Shown: positions 39,249 to 52,200 of the stretch, in pieces
Layout: every line of letters begins with the position of its first letter
Numbering within the stretch: position 1 is the first letter of the stretch
Source of the DNA: Zonotrichia leucophrys gambelii
Taxonomy: Eukaryota; Chordata; Aves; Passeriformes; Passerellidae
DNA: 64,000 nt
Reading direction: 5' to 3'
Assembly: GCF_028769735.1 (NCBI RefSeq)
Contig: NC_088172.1
Span: forward strand, 71,200,631-71,264,630
The notes under the pieces: generated by a model
What the model was told of the DNA's origin: nothing
Databases searched by the model: none
The model's input: the letters and a program-made list of their open reading frames with translations, nothing else
Position numbers and translations under genes: made by a program

Positions 39249-42200
39249 TTTATCCTAAGTTTATCCTGGGCTGTTCAGTGCTAGAGTTGTTTTTTGTAAG
39301 TCCCTTACCATAAAGTGAAAGACATTTATGATCAGAGAGAAACCTCTGGCATGTTGTGTTTGTGCAATGCACTTGCAGGGGGCACAGAGGAGACAATCCT
39401 GATTCACACCAGTATAAGAGAAGGAGGTTTCAGGCCTGCAGAGATGCCTAAAACAGTGTGTTCCCTCCTGAGTGAGATAATATGGTAAGAAACCAAGCTG
39501 TGCCAGCTGCAACGTGAAATATTACATGCTGGCCTCTGTTACAGCTCCCTGACTGCCCTGGCTGCTTGCTCCAGTTTGCTGGAGCAGGGAGGCTGCAGCT
39601 GCCAGCCCAGGTGAGCTGTAAATGGAGGCTCCTGAGGCCTCTGGTGTGGTGGTTCTGTGTACATCTCCTGCTGTGTTTGGTGAGCTCCCCTTTCACATGT
39701 CCTTCTCACGGGCTTTCTGCCATCCTGTAGTCACTGCTGGGGATTAGGATAGCTTATCTATATATACCCTGAGTCACTACTTACAGGAGTTGCCTGACAG
39801 GAGACCATCAGAGGCTCACTTTGTCTCCTTTGTGGCAGTGCATGAGAAAGCCAGTAAAGAACCTGCAACTATAATTGTTTCCATCCAGCTATTCTAGTCC
39901 AGCTAAGCAGACACTAATCTTTTTGGAAATTGCATTTAAAGATTCTGCTGCTCTAAAGTAAATTTCTTTGGTCTTCAGAAAATTAATGCTTTACAGCATT
40001 CTTTTCAATTTTTTTTTTCTCCAATGAGTGAATACATTTTATCATCTAGAAAAAGGTCAAGCTACAAGAATGAGTAAGAAAATTGAAACAAGTCCTGATT
40101 TGTATGTAATAAATAAATAGTGTTAATTTGTGGAAAGTAATTGGGGTTTTCTAAAGTCTGTTGTTTCATTTGTTTCTTTTCACAGGCAGGAATGGGGAAA
40201 GGAATTAGTGTTACTGTAGGTGATGCATTTTGCCAAACAACTCTGCCTAGCTACTTCTGAGTAAATTCCCTGTTCAGTTTGTTTCACATTTCCAAGGCTA
40301 AACTTTCTGATGCCCTCTATTTCTCCTTCAGTACTGTGGGGAGAAGCTGAAGGGTGGCTGCTGGCATCATCCTGGCTGCTTGGTCAGGAGCAAATGGACA
40401 AGACCAACAGCTTTTTCCTCAGTCCATCAATGACAAATCTTACAGGCCTGGTTGTGTCCTGATATTGCTGTGGCCATAAACACCAATGTTGAGTTGTTAC
40501 TTGCGGCTGGGAGTAATTTCATCATGGATTTGCAAGGGTTAATATTTGTGGTGGCTCTTCCTGAAAAAATGTGTCCATGGTGGGGTTTGTTGTAGTCACA
40601 CAGCTTTTTTATCACAAGATTTTACACAGTGAGGCTGAGGATTGGAGAACTGGTACAAGAAATTTGAACCAAAGCCCTGAATTTTCATTCTTCCAGGCAA
40701 GCAGAGGAGTTCTCTCTCTCTAAGTGATATTTAGAGATTTCTGCAGTTGAATGCCATTATCAAAGGCAACATTTCAAATGAATAGCCCTACACATATTCT
40801 CCATGGTTGCCATATGAATAACCATGAACACTTCTCAATCTTGCTCTTCCCACTCCCCTCTCCCACCTCAGCTAAAGCACAAGCACTCATTTCAGGGCTA
40901 AAGATATACTCTTAAATAACTTCTGACATTTCTTTTTTGCTGCCTACTGAAGGCTGGGTTGATGAACTAGAGAGAGGTTTTACATAAGCCCTTGCTGAGA
41001 TGTCATCGTAGGACTGGAAGTGGGCAGCACTGACAATTGTTAGCATTTCCCCTCTGGAGTTAATTTAGCTGCAGGTCTGTGTGTCTGCATGTCTGCATGG
41101 CATACAGGGCTTTGTTGTGTTGGTTTTGAGCCCCAGTGATGTGTCACAGTGCTGAGGACTGTGAGGTTCAAAGAGGAAGCCACACTGCTGTCCCCGCTGT
41201 GCTATAAAGGGGTTTCTGTGCGCCCTTGTTTGGAGGGAAATGTCCCACCGGGCATGTGCCAGCTGCTCCTCTTGGCTTTTCCAACCCTTTCAAAACACTT
41301 TTACACTCTGCTTCTTCCATTAATTGGATTATTTGTTTTTTAAGCTTTTTGATGAGGAAGTCAAATTGACCACGTCTGGTTAACAAAGCCTGAAATAATT
41401 GTGAGTGAATCAAAGAGCAGTGCTGAAGGGGGAGGCCAGCTACAGAGACCAGGCCAGTTTCCTGGCCCTGCTGAGAGTACTTAATCCTTGCTGGCTTTAC
41501 CCTGGTGGCATGGAAGGATACCTGAATGGCAGCCAGCAATGGGAAGCATGTCCCCTTGCCCCCTGGTCTGGTCATTCATCCTCTGCTTGTAACCTGTGCT
41601 AATACAGGGATTTATGGACCAACAGGAATGAGCTGGTTTTCCTGTGGGGTGTCTGTAAAAGATGTCTTTGCTGTGTTGACGTTAACTTAACAAATGAAAA
41701 TGCTCAGTTCAAAATGGGGGCTTCCTATGGTTATTTGTAGGTAAGGGTGGCAGGACACTTCTGTACTTTGAAGGTTAGGTAGGTCAGTGAGATGCTGTAA
41801 GTCTGGGACACCAAGAGATGAGGTAAACCTACTGTTGTGATTAGGCAGAGAAAATAATTTAAACATCTTTAATGACTGCAACTGCCCATATAATAGCTAG
41901 TTTTTACTTTGCTTACTATATTAAAAAACCAAGAAAAAGTTTTTTTTTTATGGCAGTAGTTCTTTGGTTACATTCTCAGAAAGCAATCCAATTCTTCAGA
42001 ATTAGAAGCAGATGAGGCATGTCATCTTCACGAAAACCTTTGGGATCTACATTTGGGAGACCATATGTTTAGCATCCTTAGACCTGACTGTGCCCACTGA
42101 ACTACAACTGAACTTGCTGGGTGAAGCTCTATAGCAGATTTTGCAGATGGAAGCATTAGGGAAAAGTCTTTAGGTTATTGAGCAGATTCACTGAGTGGGT

Positions 42201-44014
42201 CTTATTTGGAGACTATAATTTTATAAGGACAGAAATAGAATTCTAGGAATAGATTGTGGCAATAGCACTGGTGTGGTTGGCTTCATTTCTATTGCATACA
42301 CTTGTCAAGGGGAGAAGACCCCAAAATCCATGGTGTCTTTGCAGGAGTGCAGGGAGATTACTCTCAGTAATGGTTTTTTTTGATTCATATACTAGATTCT
42401 TCTTGCTAGCATGGTAAATGCTGAAAGGGCTCTTTGTACAAGACCATGTGAGAGTTAACCTTGCGGTAACTCCCCATGTTTTGCTATTCAACGGTGACAC
42501 TCCATTTTCATAGCAGGTTGGGTGAGAAAAAGTATTTAGCAAAAATTGCCCTTATTAGGAAGTGTTTTGGTGGTGTATTCACCCCTGCTAACTTTCTGAT
42601 TGTTGGCTGTGCTCCTCCCCATCTGTTGCCAAAGCACCTGCTGATAATGGGTTATTATGGGATGTGCCAATAAAACAAGTTGAAAACATGAAGCTTGAAA
42701 CATGGAATTTCTGTTAGACTGGAAATGGGGAACTGCCATGCTGCTTCTCCTCAGGTCATGGTGAATCAACAGAGAGGTGAGTGGACACCATAAACCATTA
42801 CAGAGAGCCAGTGAGTGGGGTATAAGCAAACTGAAGGTTTAAACTAACCTGAGAAAGACTCAAGTGTGCTGCAGCCCCGGAGTTGATAGAGTCTTCCTCT
42901 TATCTGCTCTAATGTCTGATGTCAAGCTTTTTGGCTCCTCTATCAGCATAACCTGTCTAGTTATCCTGGTGCTAGCCAGGTCTTTCCCCACAGCCCACCA
43001 GGAGTCACATTTTCCCAGACTTCCTGTGTCTATGTGCTTCACCTCTTGTAAAAGCTCAGAAGTCAAAATACCTAAGACATCCTTGTGAAGAATGTGTACC
43101 ATCTTTCAAAGAATAACATGTATCTACTTTCCAAAGTGGATGACTCCAATGATGTGGAATGGTCTGGCAATAGCTGCTCCAAATTGTGGGCAGATATGGG
43201 TTTCATCTCTGTAGCTAAGAAAAATTTTCAAATTCTTTAGAAGATCATTTGCTTGGGATGACTTTTTTGGATAGGACACACTATAATGCTGATGTACTTA
43301 ACTGCCTTTCAGCTAAGGAAGCTGAGGGCTGGATTGTCAGGTAACATGGTTAAAGCCCATTTTCTATTCTCTTTAAGTCCTTGTACAGGCTTCATGCTAT
43401 TTCATGACTTGCTAGCTTGTTCTCTGATAAGTTAGTGTTGTTCATTTCCCACAGCAGTTTACCAGTGGTGCAAAATATGTCCTGAGTTCTCCCAGTTCAC
43501 TGTATGAACATTAATATGATATGAATCCATCAGAAATTTGTCTTTGGCACATGAGCAGGCTTTGCCAGGTCACATCACAAAGAGATGCTCATGCTCTCAC
43601 TTGTGCTGCCAGACATTATTCTTGACTTCACACTCTATTTGCAAACACTGTGGCAGATGTGACACGCAGAGGTGCCTTGTGCTCGGGCAGCTCACAGTGA
43701 CCTTGTGCTGGACCCAGCAGAGGAGCCTCTGGCCACACATGCACCCTCCAGGACCATCCCAGCTTTGCTCTAGCAGTGGTTCTTTCCAGCAGCCAGGCTG
43801 GCTGGTGTACACTGTCAAAGGCTACAGAAGGCTGTCAAATATCAGCCAGGGAGAGCATTTATTGCAGTGTTTTTTAAGTCCTTCCACTCTCCTTTTACTA
43901 GGTTACATCCTATTATATAATTAAATGCTGTATGTTTGTTATACCCAGAGGGCTTTTGTCTCATTCACTGAGCATCAAAGAAGATGATTATTGGCACAGA
44001 CAGCTGGTAGTTCT

Positions 44015-44039
44015 TTTTTATTTTTATTTTATTTTTATT
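44015..44039. repeat. (TTTTA)n simple repeat
   Basis: Successive TTTTTA or TTTTA units on the plus strand. Low-complexity DNA. Confidence 0.8.
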
Positions 44040-45650
44040 CAGTGTGGCCCTGTTTTCTCTATTAGCAATGGGCTTATTACATTCCATTTAGTAATTTTCT
44101 TATTTATCTGTGTTCCTACTCTAGTACTATTGCACATTCTTTTACCTTATATTTATTCTTACATTTATGCTTCTCCTGTACACCAAGACATTTTCAGTCT
44201 TGCTTCCTTTTTATGATGATACAGAAATAATCCAACCCAGAAAAGAAAGTCCTTTAAGAAATATGTGCTAAATACATATGTGGGTACTCATAACTATAAA
44301 GAAAATCCTGGGTTCAGATGACAAGCTTCTGCTCTCTCCTGCAGCCAATGCAATTCACTTACCTCTTTTAACCTGAGTCTGGGTATATGAAGCTCTTTAA
44401 GAGTTTTCCAGGCACAAAGCTTCTTGCAGGTTCTGTGGATATTTGTATCCACTAGTACCCTTACTCCATTCTTCTGGAGAAGACCATGTTTTCAGTTTTA
44501 GCCTGCTTCATCTGGAATCACCTGGTTGCCATGTCCTAGGAAGCAGGAATATATGCTGGTCATGAGGACTTTAGAGGTTTTTTCCCCAACTGCACAAGAT
44601 TGCAGCTTTTCATATTCCTTCATCATCAGTGCAGGAAAGGATTAGGGAGTCTTTGCTGCAGATGGGTATTAGGCACTTCAGACCAAAACAAAACATAGAG
44701 CCAATTTACCGTGCAGGCACCTTCACTGGTCTGCAGAGTTCCTGAAGTGCTTGCAAAAATCCTCTGCATTTGTTGATTTACTGAGAAGGTTCGGACTCCA
44801 TGCACTCATCAATTTGAGAGGTAGGCAGAGGGACAAACACAGCATTGCAAGAAAACCTGGTTTGCCAGGCTGTTTTCAAAACTGAGCCAAGGCTATGTTA
44901 CCAACCCTTTCTGTTGTTGCCTGAGGTGAAACTATTCACCAGGGTAGCAGTAGAACATTGTTCTTATTGAACCCTGTACTCAGGAAGGGGTTTTGTCTCT
45001 GTCTCTTCTGAGGAAAGTGCTAAACCATAGGCCATGCTTGGATGGGTACACTCTGGATCTCTCTTATTGTGTCAGTCTATCCAGCCAAGAATGAAGAACT
45101 TATGGGGTGAAGAGAGAGCCAGCAAGGGGATGCAAGCCTGAGTAGTTCACACTGTAATAAAATCACTGCCTTAAGGGGGGATGAAGGGTTTCTTGTTTTC
45201 TGGTCTCTGCTACAAGAGATACTTTTACGTGAGTCATTAGATAAAAATGCATAACAGCACTGAGAACAGGGACTGGACTGGAGCAGGCTATCCCACTCTC
45301 TCCAACTACACACTCAAGTTATTCATGTTTGCATTAGGAATGTCAAAGCTATTAAGAAATGCTCTTATGTATTTCAATGTGCCAACATCCTGAAGTGTTT
45401 TCAGCTTGGCAAAAATGCTAGCAGGGGAAATGTGGGCCCAAGAGGTTTTCTTGGCATAAATAAACACGGGATTATCATAAATTTTTTTTCCTCTCCCCAG
45501 TCCAGAAGGGGCTATTTTTAAATGTGGAAATTGAATAGAAGTAATCCTGAATTAACTTAATTGTTTGAACTCTGTAGTCCCAGTGAAAGGGTTGTGTCAG
45601 TGACAGGGATGTTGGTAATCCACTTGCAAGGCCAGGTTGTACATGTGAGT

Positions 45651-45683
45651 ATTAATAACTGCATTTCATGATTAATAACTGCA
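45651..45683. repeat. 13-bp direct repeat, 20-bp period
   Basis: ATTAATAACTGCA occurs at 45651-45663 and again at 45671-45683. A small local tandem duplication. Confidence 0.75.
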
Positions 45684-47066
45684 GTGATTTTGGTATAACA
45701 CTGATATGTTGATAATTATGAATAATATTGATAATAAGAAATAATCAAGTAAGAGCTGATGAGATTTTGATGCACATGAATTATGTGGCCATTAGGAACT
45801 CACCTGCTGAGTGTACTAATCAATAGCTAATCAAAACAGTTGGAAAATGGTTGGAAATTAATATGTAGAGTAGCTAAAGGCATAATTTAAAGGGTGACTT
45901 AAGGGCTTCAAGCATTTTTCAAGGTGACTTCATTATGCAAATCATTTTTCCAGGGTGTTTTAGCAATGTCAAAAAGGCTGTGATTACAGAAGTGGATAAT
46001 GAACAGCTAGCAAGGAGATTTTGGGTGGGTTCCTTGCATCTAGGATAAGATCTCTAACTTGGATCCTGCTGGAACAGGCCAGAAAATGCTGACAGCATCC
46101 TTCAAAAACGGTAGAATTGGTTGGCCTGCTACCTTCTGCCAGATGGTGCTGTTGTTTTGGTGTGCCATACATGAAAACAACCCCAACAATTACAAAATCT
46201 CACAGTAGAATCCAGGGCTGATCAAGAGAGACAGAAGGAGCCTACAGGCCAGAATTTCTATGCCAAAGGGAGAGAGATCTAAATATTGTTCTCCTACCTC
46301 ATGACAAGAGACCATTTGGACACTAGCAATAGACATGAGATCTCACTTGTACAGGCTGGCACTAAGCCATTCAATACAAACCACATTGAAATAGGACCTC
46401 CCTTGTAAGACCATCTCAGATGGAGAGCATTCAAACCTGCACTTTTCCAGAGAAGCCTCCTTGCCACCAGAATATCAGTCAGGACAACAGCCTTCTCACA
46501 TCTCTGCTGCTACAAATCACCAGCTGTAAAAGAAAATCTGAGGCTGTGAGGAGCAGCAAAGTTATAGGGAAAAGTGATTTGACTCTGTAACTCTCTATGT
46601 TGTTTGTACTTCATTCTTGCTAAGTCATGAAACCCCACACCCTTTCCATACTTACTCCTTGCTTCCTGTCCTGCATCACCAAGCTCTTTGCTCCTTTCTG
46701 AGTGACAGCATTGGCTCAACAGGCTATGGATGCAGCAGCAGCAGGGTGTTGGAAAAGAAATGAAATTTAGCAAAATGTTTTATTATAGTTTAGTTATGAG
46801 TTTTGTGTGAATTGGTTTGTAAAAATAATTTTGTAGCCGTTGATATTATGTGATTGAGTTTTGTGTAACCCTGGCAAGTAGCTTTAGAAACCTAATAAAC
46901 ATTAAGCCAGGGTAGGAGAGTAAGAAGACTAACCGGTTTGGGGATAGCATACAATAGGACAGGTAGAAGATTTATGATTTTGTTCGTGAACTAGGGAATG
47001 TATTACAAGGGTCCGTAGTTTGGCGAAGGGCCACTGTTTCTTGGAGACTTTGTTATGAATTGCATG

Positions 47067-47075
47067 TATATAAAA
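47067..47075 (+). promoter_or_regulatory. LTR TATA box
   Basis: TATATAAAA, about 80 bases before the AATAAA signal. This is the usual order of TATA box, transcription start and polyA signal in a retroviral LTR. The 3' LTR has GTATAAAAG at the same place. Confidence 0.7.
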
Positions 47076-47146
47076 GGAAAACACCCATGTGTGAATTTCG
47101 GGGTTCTGTTTTTGGGGACGCTAGTCCGCAGGCCCCCGGACCCTTC

Positions 47147-47152
47147 AATAAA
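47147..47152 (+). terminator. LTR polyadenylation signal AATAAA
   Basis: AATAAA in the context CTTCAATAAAGCGCC, followed by a T/G-rich stretch (GAGTTTTGTGTCC) suitable for cleavage stimulation. It is conserved in the 3' LTR at about 55275-55280, where it would end the viral transcript. Confidence 0.75.
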
Positions 47153-47210
47153 GCGCCGCACAAAACTTATCCGAGTTTTGTGTCCTTTTATCATTCGGGC
47201 AACAGTTCTC

Positions 47211-47228
47211 TGGCGACCGCGGCAGGAC
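47211..47228 (+). other. Primer binding site, tRNA-Arg-like
   Basis: TGGCGACCGCGGCAGGAC. It is the complement of a tRNA 3' end reading ...GGTCG-CCA. From memory this matches arginine tRNAs better than Pro, Gln or other common retroviral primers. It starts six bases after the LTR end, a longer gap than the usual one to three. Confidence 0.6.
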
Positions 47229-47344
47229 TCCGAGGGTTGCTGGGGCGGTTCGCGTCTCGATCCACTCCAAGCCGGTGCCGAGCACTTCTCGGAGGAGTCA
47301 TCGGGTCGTGCCCGACCCCCCGCGCCTGTCGGACGACTGCAGAA

Positions 47345-47346
47345 GG
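47345..47346 (+). other. Probable viral splice donor
   Basis: AGAAG|GTAAG at 47341-47350 is a near-consensus donor in the leader, upstream of the gag ATG. This is where gammaretroviruses splice to make env mRNA. The matching acceptor was not located with confidence. Confidence 0.5.
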
Positions 47347-47537
47347 TAAGCCCGAAGGCGCTTTATATTGGAAAAAGGTGATAATTGGATTTGGTTTGGT
47401 GGTTAATGGAAAAAGCCTAGGCTCCGGCCATAAGACGTCTAGGGTACGCAGGTCCGGAATTCGCCTCCTATTGTTTTTTTTCTTGGGGAAGGATGGCGAA
47501 AAGGTATATTGGTTTATTGGGATTAAAGTTGGAATAG

Positions 47538-47559
47538 AAAAAAAAAAAAAAAAAAAAAA
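47538..47559 (+). repeat. 22-base poly(A) run in viral leader
   Basis: An uninterrupted run of 22 A just before the gag start (A tracts continue to 47565). It is unusual in a retroviral leader and may have grown by slippage after integration. Confidence 0.85.
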
Positions 47560-47579
47560 GAAAAATTAAAGGCTGTAAT

Positions 47580-49202
47580 ATGATGTCTTTTAAAACTTTT
47601 AAAACTTTGGTGCAGGCCAATGGAAAAATACCTGGAAATACGCCATTAGGTTGTATATTGAAAAGGTGGAAAGGTGAAGGCTTTTCTCAAGAGTTAGATA
47701 AGAGCAAAATGATAGATTATTGTAACCGTTGGTGGCCTGAATATGAGATTGGGGAAGTGGGATGGCCAGTGAATGGTACACTGGAATTGGGGATAATGGA
47801 ATCTTTGATGCACTTTTTAAGGAGGAATGAGAAATGGGATGAAATAGCATATTTAGATTTGTTTTTCGTTTTATATCAGAAAGAAGAATGGCAAAAGGAG
47901 TGTGGTATTTTGGTTTTACAGATGAATGATGAGAGCGGGTGTGTTGGATGTAGAGAAAGAAAGGAGCGTGATTTGTATCCCCCGATTGAAGAAGATTTGT
48001 CCTATTGTGTAGCACCTCTGAGGGGTCCGGTTGTTCCTAATGTACCTTTTGCTCCTCCTGCTGACATAACTATAAAAAGGGCATCTAGTGAGAGTGACAG
48101 TGATACTGAAAAGAGTGAAAGTATTAAAAGGACTCCGTTAGCAGAGCGGACTCGCCAAGGAAGGAAGGGGCAGAAGGGGCCACAGTTAATTGCGCCGTTA
48201 AGAGAAGCTGTGGGACCACAGGGAGAAAAGATACTCATAAAGGTGCCTTTCTCTCCAGGAGACTTGGTAATATGGAAACAATCAGCTAGAAGTTACCGAG
48301 AGGACCCCGAAAGAGTAGCAAGGGTGGTTAAAATAGTGATAAAAACTCAGAATCTGGACTGGAATGATTTACAGGTATTATTGGATACTATAATGGATTC
48401 TACAGAAAAGAAGATGGTTATTAAAGCTATGAGAGAAAAGGCTCGTGAGGAGATTAGGTTGCGACAACTAAATGAAACAGTTGATGAATTGGTGCCAAGT
48501 GAGGAACCCAGGTAGGATCCAAACTCTACGGGAAGAATAAGGGCTGTAAAACGATATCAAGAATTGTTGGTGGAAGGAATTAGAACAAGAATACCTAAGA
48601 CTATGAATTGGTCTAAGCTGTAATCAGTCAAGCAAGACAAGAATGAGTCTCCGTCTGCCTTTTTGGAACGGTTAAAAGACACAGCTCGGAAGTTTACTAA
48701 TTTAGATGTAGAAGATCAATCAGAGAAACTTCAATTGGCATTATTGTTTTTAGAGCAATCACAAGAAGATATTAGGAAAAAGTTACAAAAGCTGGAAGGG
48801 GAAGATACTCGGAATTTGGATAAAATGTTAGAAGTAGCATGGAAAGTATACAACAACAGGGAAAAAGAAACTGCAAAAAGACAACAAGCTAGTATTTTGG
48901 CTGTAATGCAACAGACAGGGGCAGGAGGAAAATTCATTAGGAGACGAGGTCGAAGAAGAGCTAATCGCGGACAGAGGGAGATGATGAGAGGTCAGAGAGA
49001 ATTTGAGTTTGCACCTAACACGGGGAGGTTAGATCCAAACCAGTGTGCATTTTGCCGACAATTGGGGCACTGGAAAAATGAATGCCCGGTTAGAGGGGAG
49101 AATATGGGGTTAGTTGGGAATACTCATGTGGGAAGATTTACGGGAGGACCAACAGAGGCAGCTCAAGCACTAGTTTTGGGAAATTATCAGAATCAAAGCT
49201 GA
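47580..49202 (+). pseudogene. gag: Retroviral gag, broken by two stops
   Basis: Gag is the structural polyprotein that assembles the viral core. The first segment (47580-48515, 311 residues) has a matrix domain with the YCNRWWPEY motif, a proline-rich linker holding YPPIEEDL (late-domain-like), and the start of a p30 capsid (PFSPGDLVIWKQ...), all gammaretrovirus-like. After stops TAG 48513-48515 and TAA 48621-48623, in the same frame, come the capsid major homology-type segment (ESP.AFLERL) and a nucleocapsid with one zinc knuckle of the form C-X2-C-X4-H-X4-C at 49044-49085. The terminal stop is TGA 49200-49202. Gly-2 for myristoylation is missing: the start reads MMSF, and the second ATG also lacks it. 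A start further upstream is not evident. Confidence 0.9.
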
Positions 49203-52200
49203 CTAGACAAAGACCTGAGGGTAGTTTTAGAGATAGATGAGAAGGGTCAGGAATTTATGGTAGACACTGGAGCTACATATTCTGTACTTAATAGATTATT
49301 AGGACCTTTGAGTGACACAACTGTACAGGTGGTGGGGGCAACAGGGAAGCTAGAGGAACAACCATTTTTACAACCTTTAAATCTTAGGTTCGGGGGGAAA
49401 GAATTGGATCATCAATTTTTGTATATGCCAAATTGCCCCACACCCCTTCTTGGCAGAGACCTATTGTCCCGACTTAATGTGAAAATAATATTTGAAGGGG
49501 GAAGGGTGAAATTGGAGATACCTGAGGAACAAATAGCAAGCATTTTTGTGATTAAAGAAGTAGATGCCTCTCCTATTCCAGAAGAAATTGAGCAGGCTGT
49601 AGTACCCTGGGTGTGGGAGTCGGGAGTCCCCAGGAAATCTAAAGCTGCCCAGCCAGTAAAAGTAGAACTTAAAGAAGGGGCCCGACCAGTGAAGGTAAAG
49701 CAATACCCCTTGAAGCTTGAGGCAAAGAGAGGAGTAGCCCCGTTAATTAAACAATTTTTGGTTCAAGGAATATTACAGGAATGTGAATAGGAGTATAATA
49801 CTCCAATTTTTCCAGTGAAAAAGCCTAATGGTAAATATCGTTTGGTACAGGACTTGAGAGCGATTAATGAAATAGTAAAGAACATACATCCAGTTGTTGC
49901 TAATCCTTATACATTGTTAACATCTGTATCGGAAGAGTTTAAATGGTTCTCTGTGATTGATCTTAAAGATGCTTTCTTCTGCATCCCACTGGCAGTAGAG
50001 AGTAGGAAATATTTTGCCTTCGAGTGGGAGAGTCCTGATTCTAGGAGAAAGAGGCAGCTTACGTGGACCAGACTGCCACAAGGGTTTAAACTCAGCCCCA
50101 CTATTTTTGGAAATCAACTGGCCAAGGAGCTGGAAGAATAGAAGATAACCCAGGTAACAATATCTCCATCCTTGTATGCAGTCCTGCAGTACATGGACGA
50201 CATTTTTCTGGCCACTAAAGAAAGAGACATGTGTGTGGAATTAACAATTAAACTACTTAATATGCTTGGCCAAGCAGGGTATAAGGTCTCTAAGGAAAAA
50301 GCTCAATTGATCAAAAATAGTGTTATTTATCTCGGTTGTGAGATCACACAAGGGCAGAGACGTTTGGGAGTTAACCGAATAGAGGCAATATGTGCTATTC
50401 CTTTGCCTCGTAACCATCAGGAATTGAGATCTTTTCTAGGAATGGTGGGATGGTGTTGACTGTAGATCATGAATTTCGGTCTCCTAGCCAAGCCAGTGTA
50501 TGAGGCCTTGAAGCATCATCGGTTGGAATAGATGACACAACAAAAGAAGGCCTTCCAAAAATTGAAGCAGGCACTAAAGGAGGCCCCAGCCCTAGGACTC
50601 CCTGACCTGACCAAGGAATTCCAGTTGTATGTAAATGAGAGGCAAAAACTGGCATTGGAAGTCCTCACCCAGAAGGTGAGATCATGGAAGAGGCCAGTAA
50701 GATACTTCTCTAAACAACTAGATTTAGTAAGTTCCGGGTGGCCCTCGTGTTTACGAGCTGTAGCAGCAACAATAATCCTTATTCAAGAGGCCCAGAAATT
50801 GACTTTGAGGGCAAAAATGAAAGTGTTTGTTCCCCATATGGTCATGGCTGTTTTGGAGCAAAAGGGGAGTCACTGGCTATCATCAAGTCGAATGTTGCAA
50901 TACCAGGCTATCCTGAGAGAACAAGATGATATTGAAATAAAGACTACTAACCATGTTAATCCAGCAGAGTTTTTATGCAGTGACCAAGAGGCTGGAAGAC
51001 TGGTGCACGATTGCGTAGAAGTAATTGAACAAGTGTATGCCAGCAGACCCGACCTAAAAGATGAACCATTAGAAGACCCTGAATGAGAACTATACACTGA
51101 TGGATCCAGTTTTGTTGAGAATAGGACTCGCTATGCTGAGTATGCAGTGGTAACATCAGATCAGGTAATAGAAGCAAAAGCTTTGTTACCTGGAACTTCA
51201 GCCCAGAAGGCAGAAGTAATTAGACTCACCAGAGCTCTGTACTTGAGCAAGGACAAAAGAGTTAATATCTGGACAGATTCTAAATATGCCTTTGGTGTGG
51301 TTCATGTGCATGGGGCGTTATAGAAAGAAAGGGGGCTTTTGAATTCACAGAGAACCAATATCAAGCACCGAGAAGAAGTGCTACAGCTACTGGATGCAGT
51401 ACATAGTCCCAAAGCAGTTGCAGTAATACATGTTAGAAGACATCAGAATGCAGAAAGAGAAGTTTACAGAGGAAATCGATTTGCTGATGTTACAGCACGG
51501 CAAGTGGCACGGGAAGTATAGACTCAAATGGCATTAGTACCGGTAAGAACAAATCCGGCTACCCCATACCTGAATCAAGAGCCCAAATATTCAATAGAAG
51601 ATAGAAAACTAATAAACTTGCTAGAGGCACAGAAGAATCAGCTCAAGTAGTATGTTACGCCGATGGGACAAATAGTAGTACCGACTCGCATAATGAAATT
51701 TATTTTGGAATCAGAACATAATAAATGCCATTGGAGAACAGAAGCATTGGTAAAATTTTTAAAGAATGAGATAATCTCTAATCAGATGTTAACAATGGCA
51801 AAAAGAATTAATGCAATGTGTCCAGTATGTTTGAAAAATAATCCAGTAGTTAAGAGACAAATACAAATGAGAAAGTTGCAAATTAGGCCACAACCAGGAG
51901 ATTATTAGCAAGTTGATTTTTCTGAATTGCCTAGGGCACAGAGATACAGATACTTGTTAGTGTACGTATGTACGTTTTCAGGGTGGCCAGAAGCTTTTCC
52001 GTGTAGAACTAATCAGGCTAAGGAGGTGGTAAAAACCTTGTTAAAAGAAATAATACCAAGATTTAGAGTACCCTTAAGATTGTCGTCAGATAAGGGTCCA
52101 CATTTTATAGCCGGGGTAGTGCAGGAATTAGCACGGATGTTAGACATAACCTAGAATTTGCATACTCCCTGGAGACCTCAGTCTAGTGGGCAGGTAGAAA

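Larger units (their letters stand above)
38831..46746. other. Non-coding stretch, no gene recognised
   Basis: About 7.9 kb up to the provirus. It holds the second copy of the 36-bp block, a TTTTA-type tract and a small direct repeat. No exon was supported on either strand. Confidence 0.4.
46747..47204 (+). repeat. 5' LTR of the provirus
   Basis: 458 bp, starting TGTTGG and ending GGGCAACA. It contains a TATA box, a polyadenylation signal and a GTGTCCTTTTATC segment. It matches the 3' LTR (54876-55332) without difference over about the first 315 bases; all differences fall in the last 140. U3 is AT-rich, while the U5-like end is more GC-rich. Confidence 0.95.

Noticed and set aside
47055..47569. 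Two overlapping open frames across the 5' LTR end and leader, and copies in the 3' LTR.
   Set aside because: They lie in R, U5 and the primer binding site, appear in both LTRs, and have no protein features.
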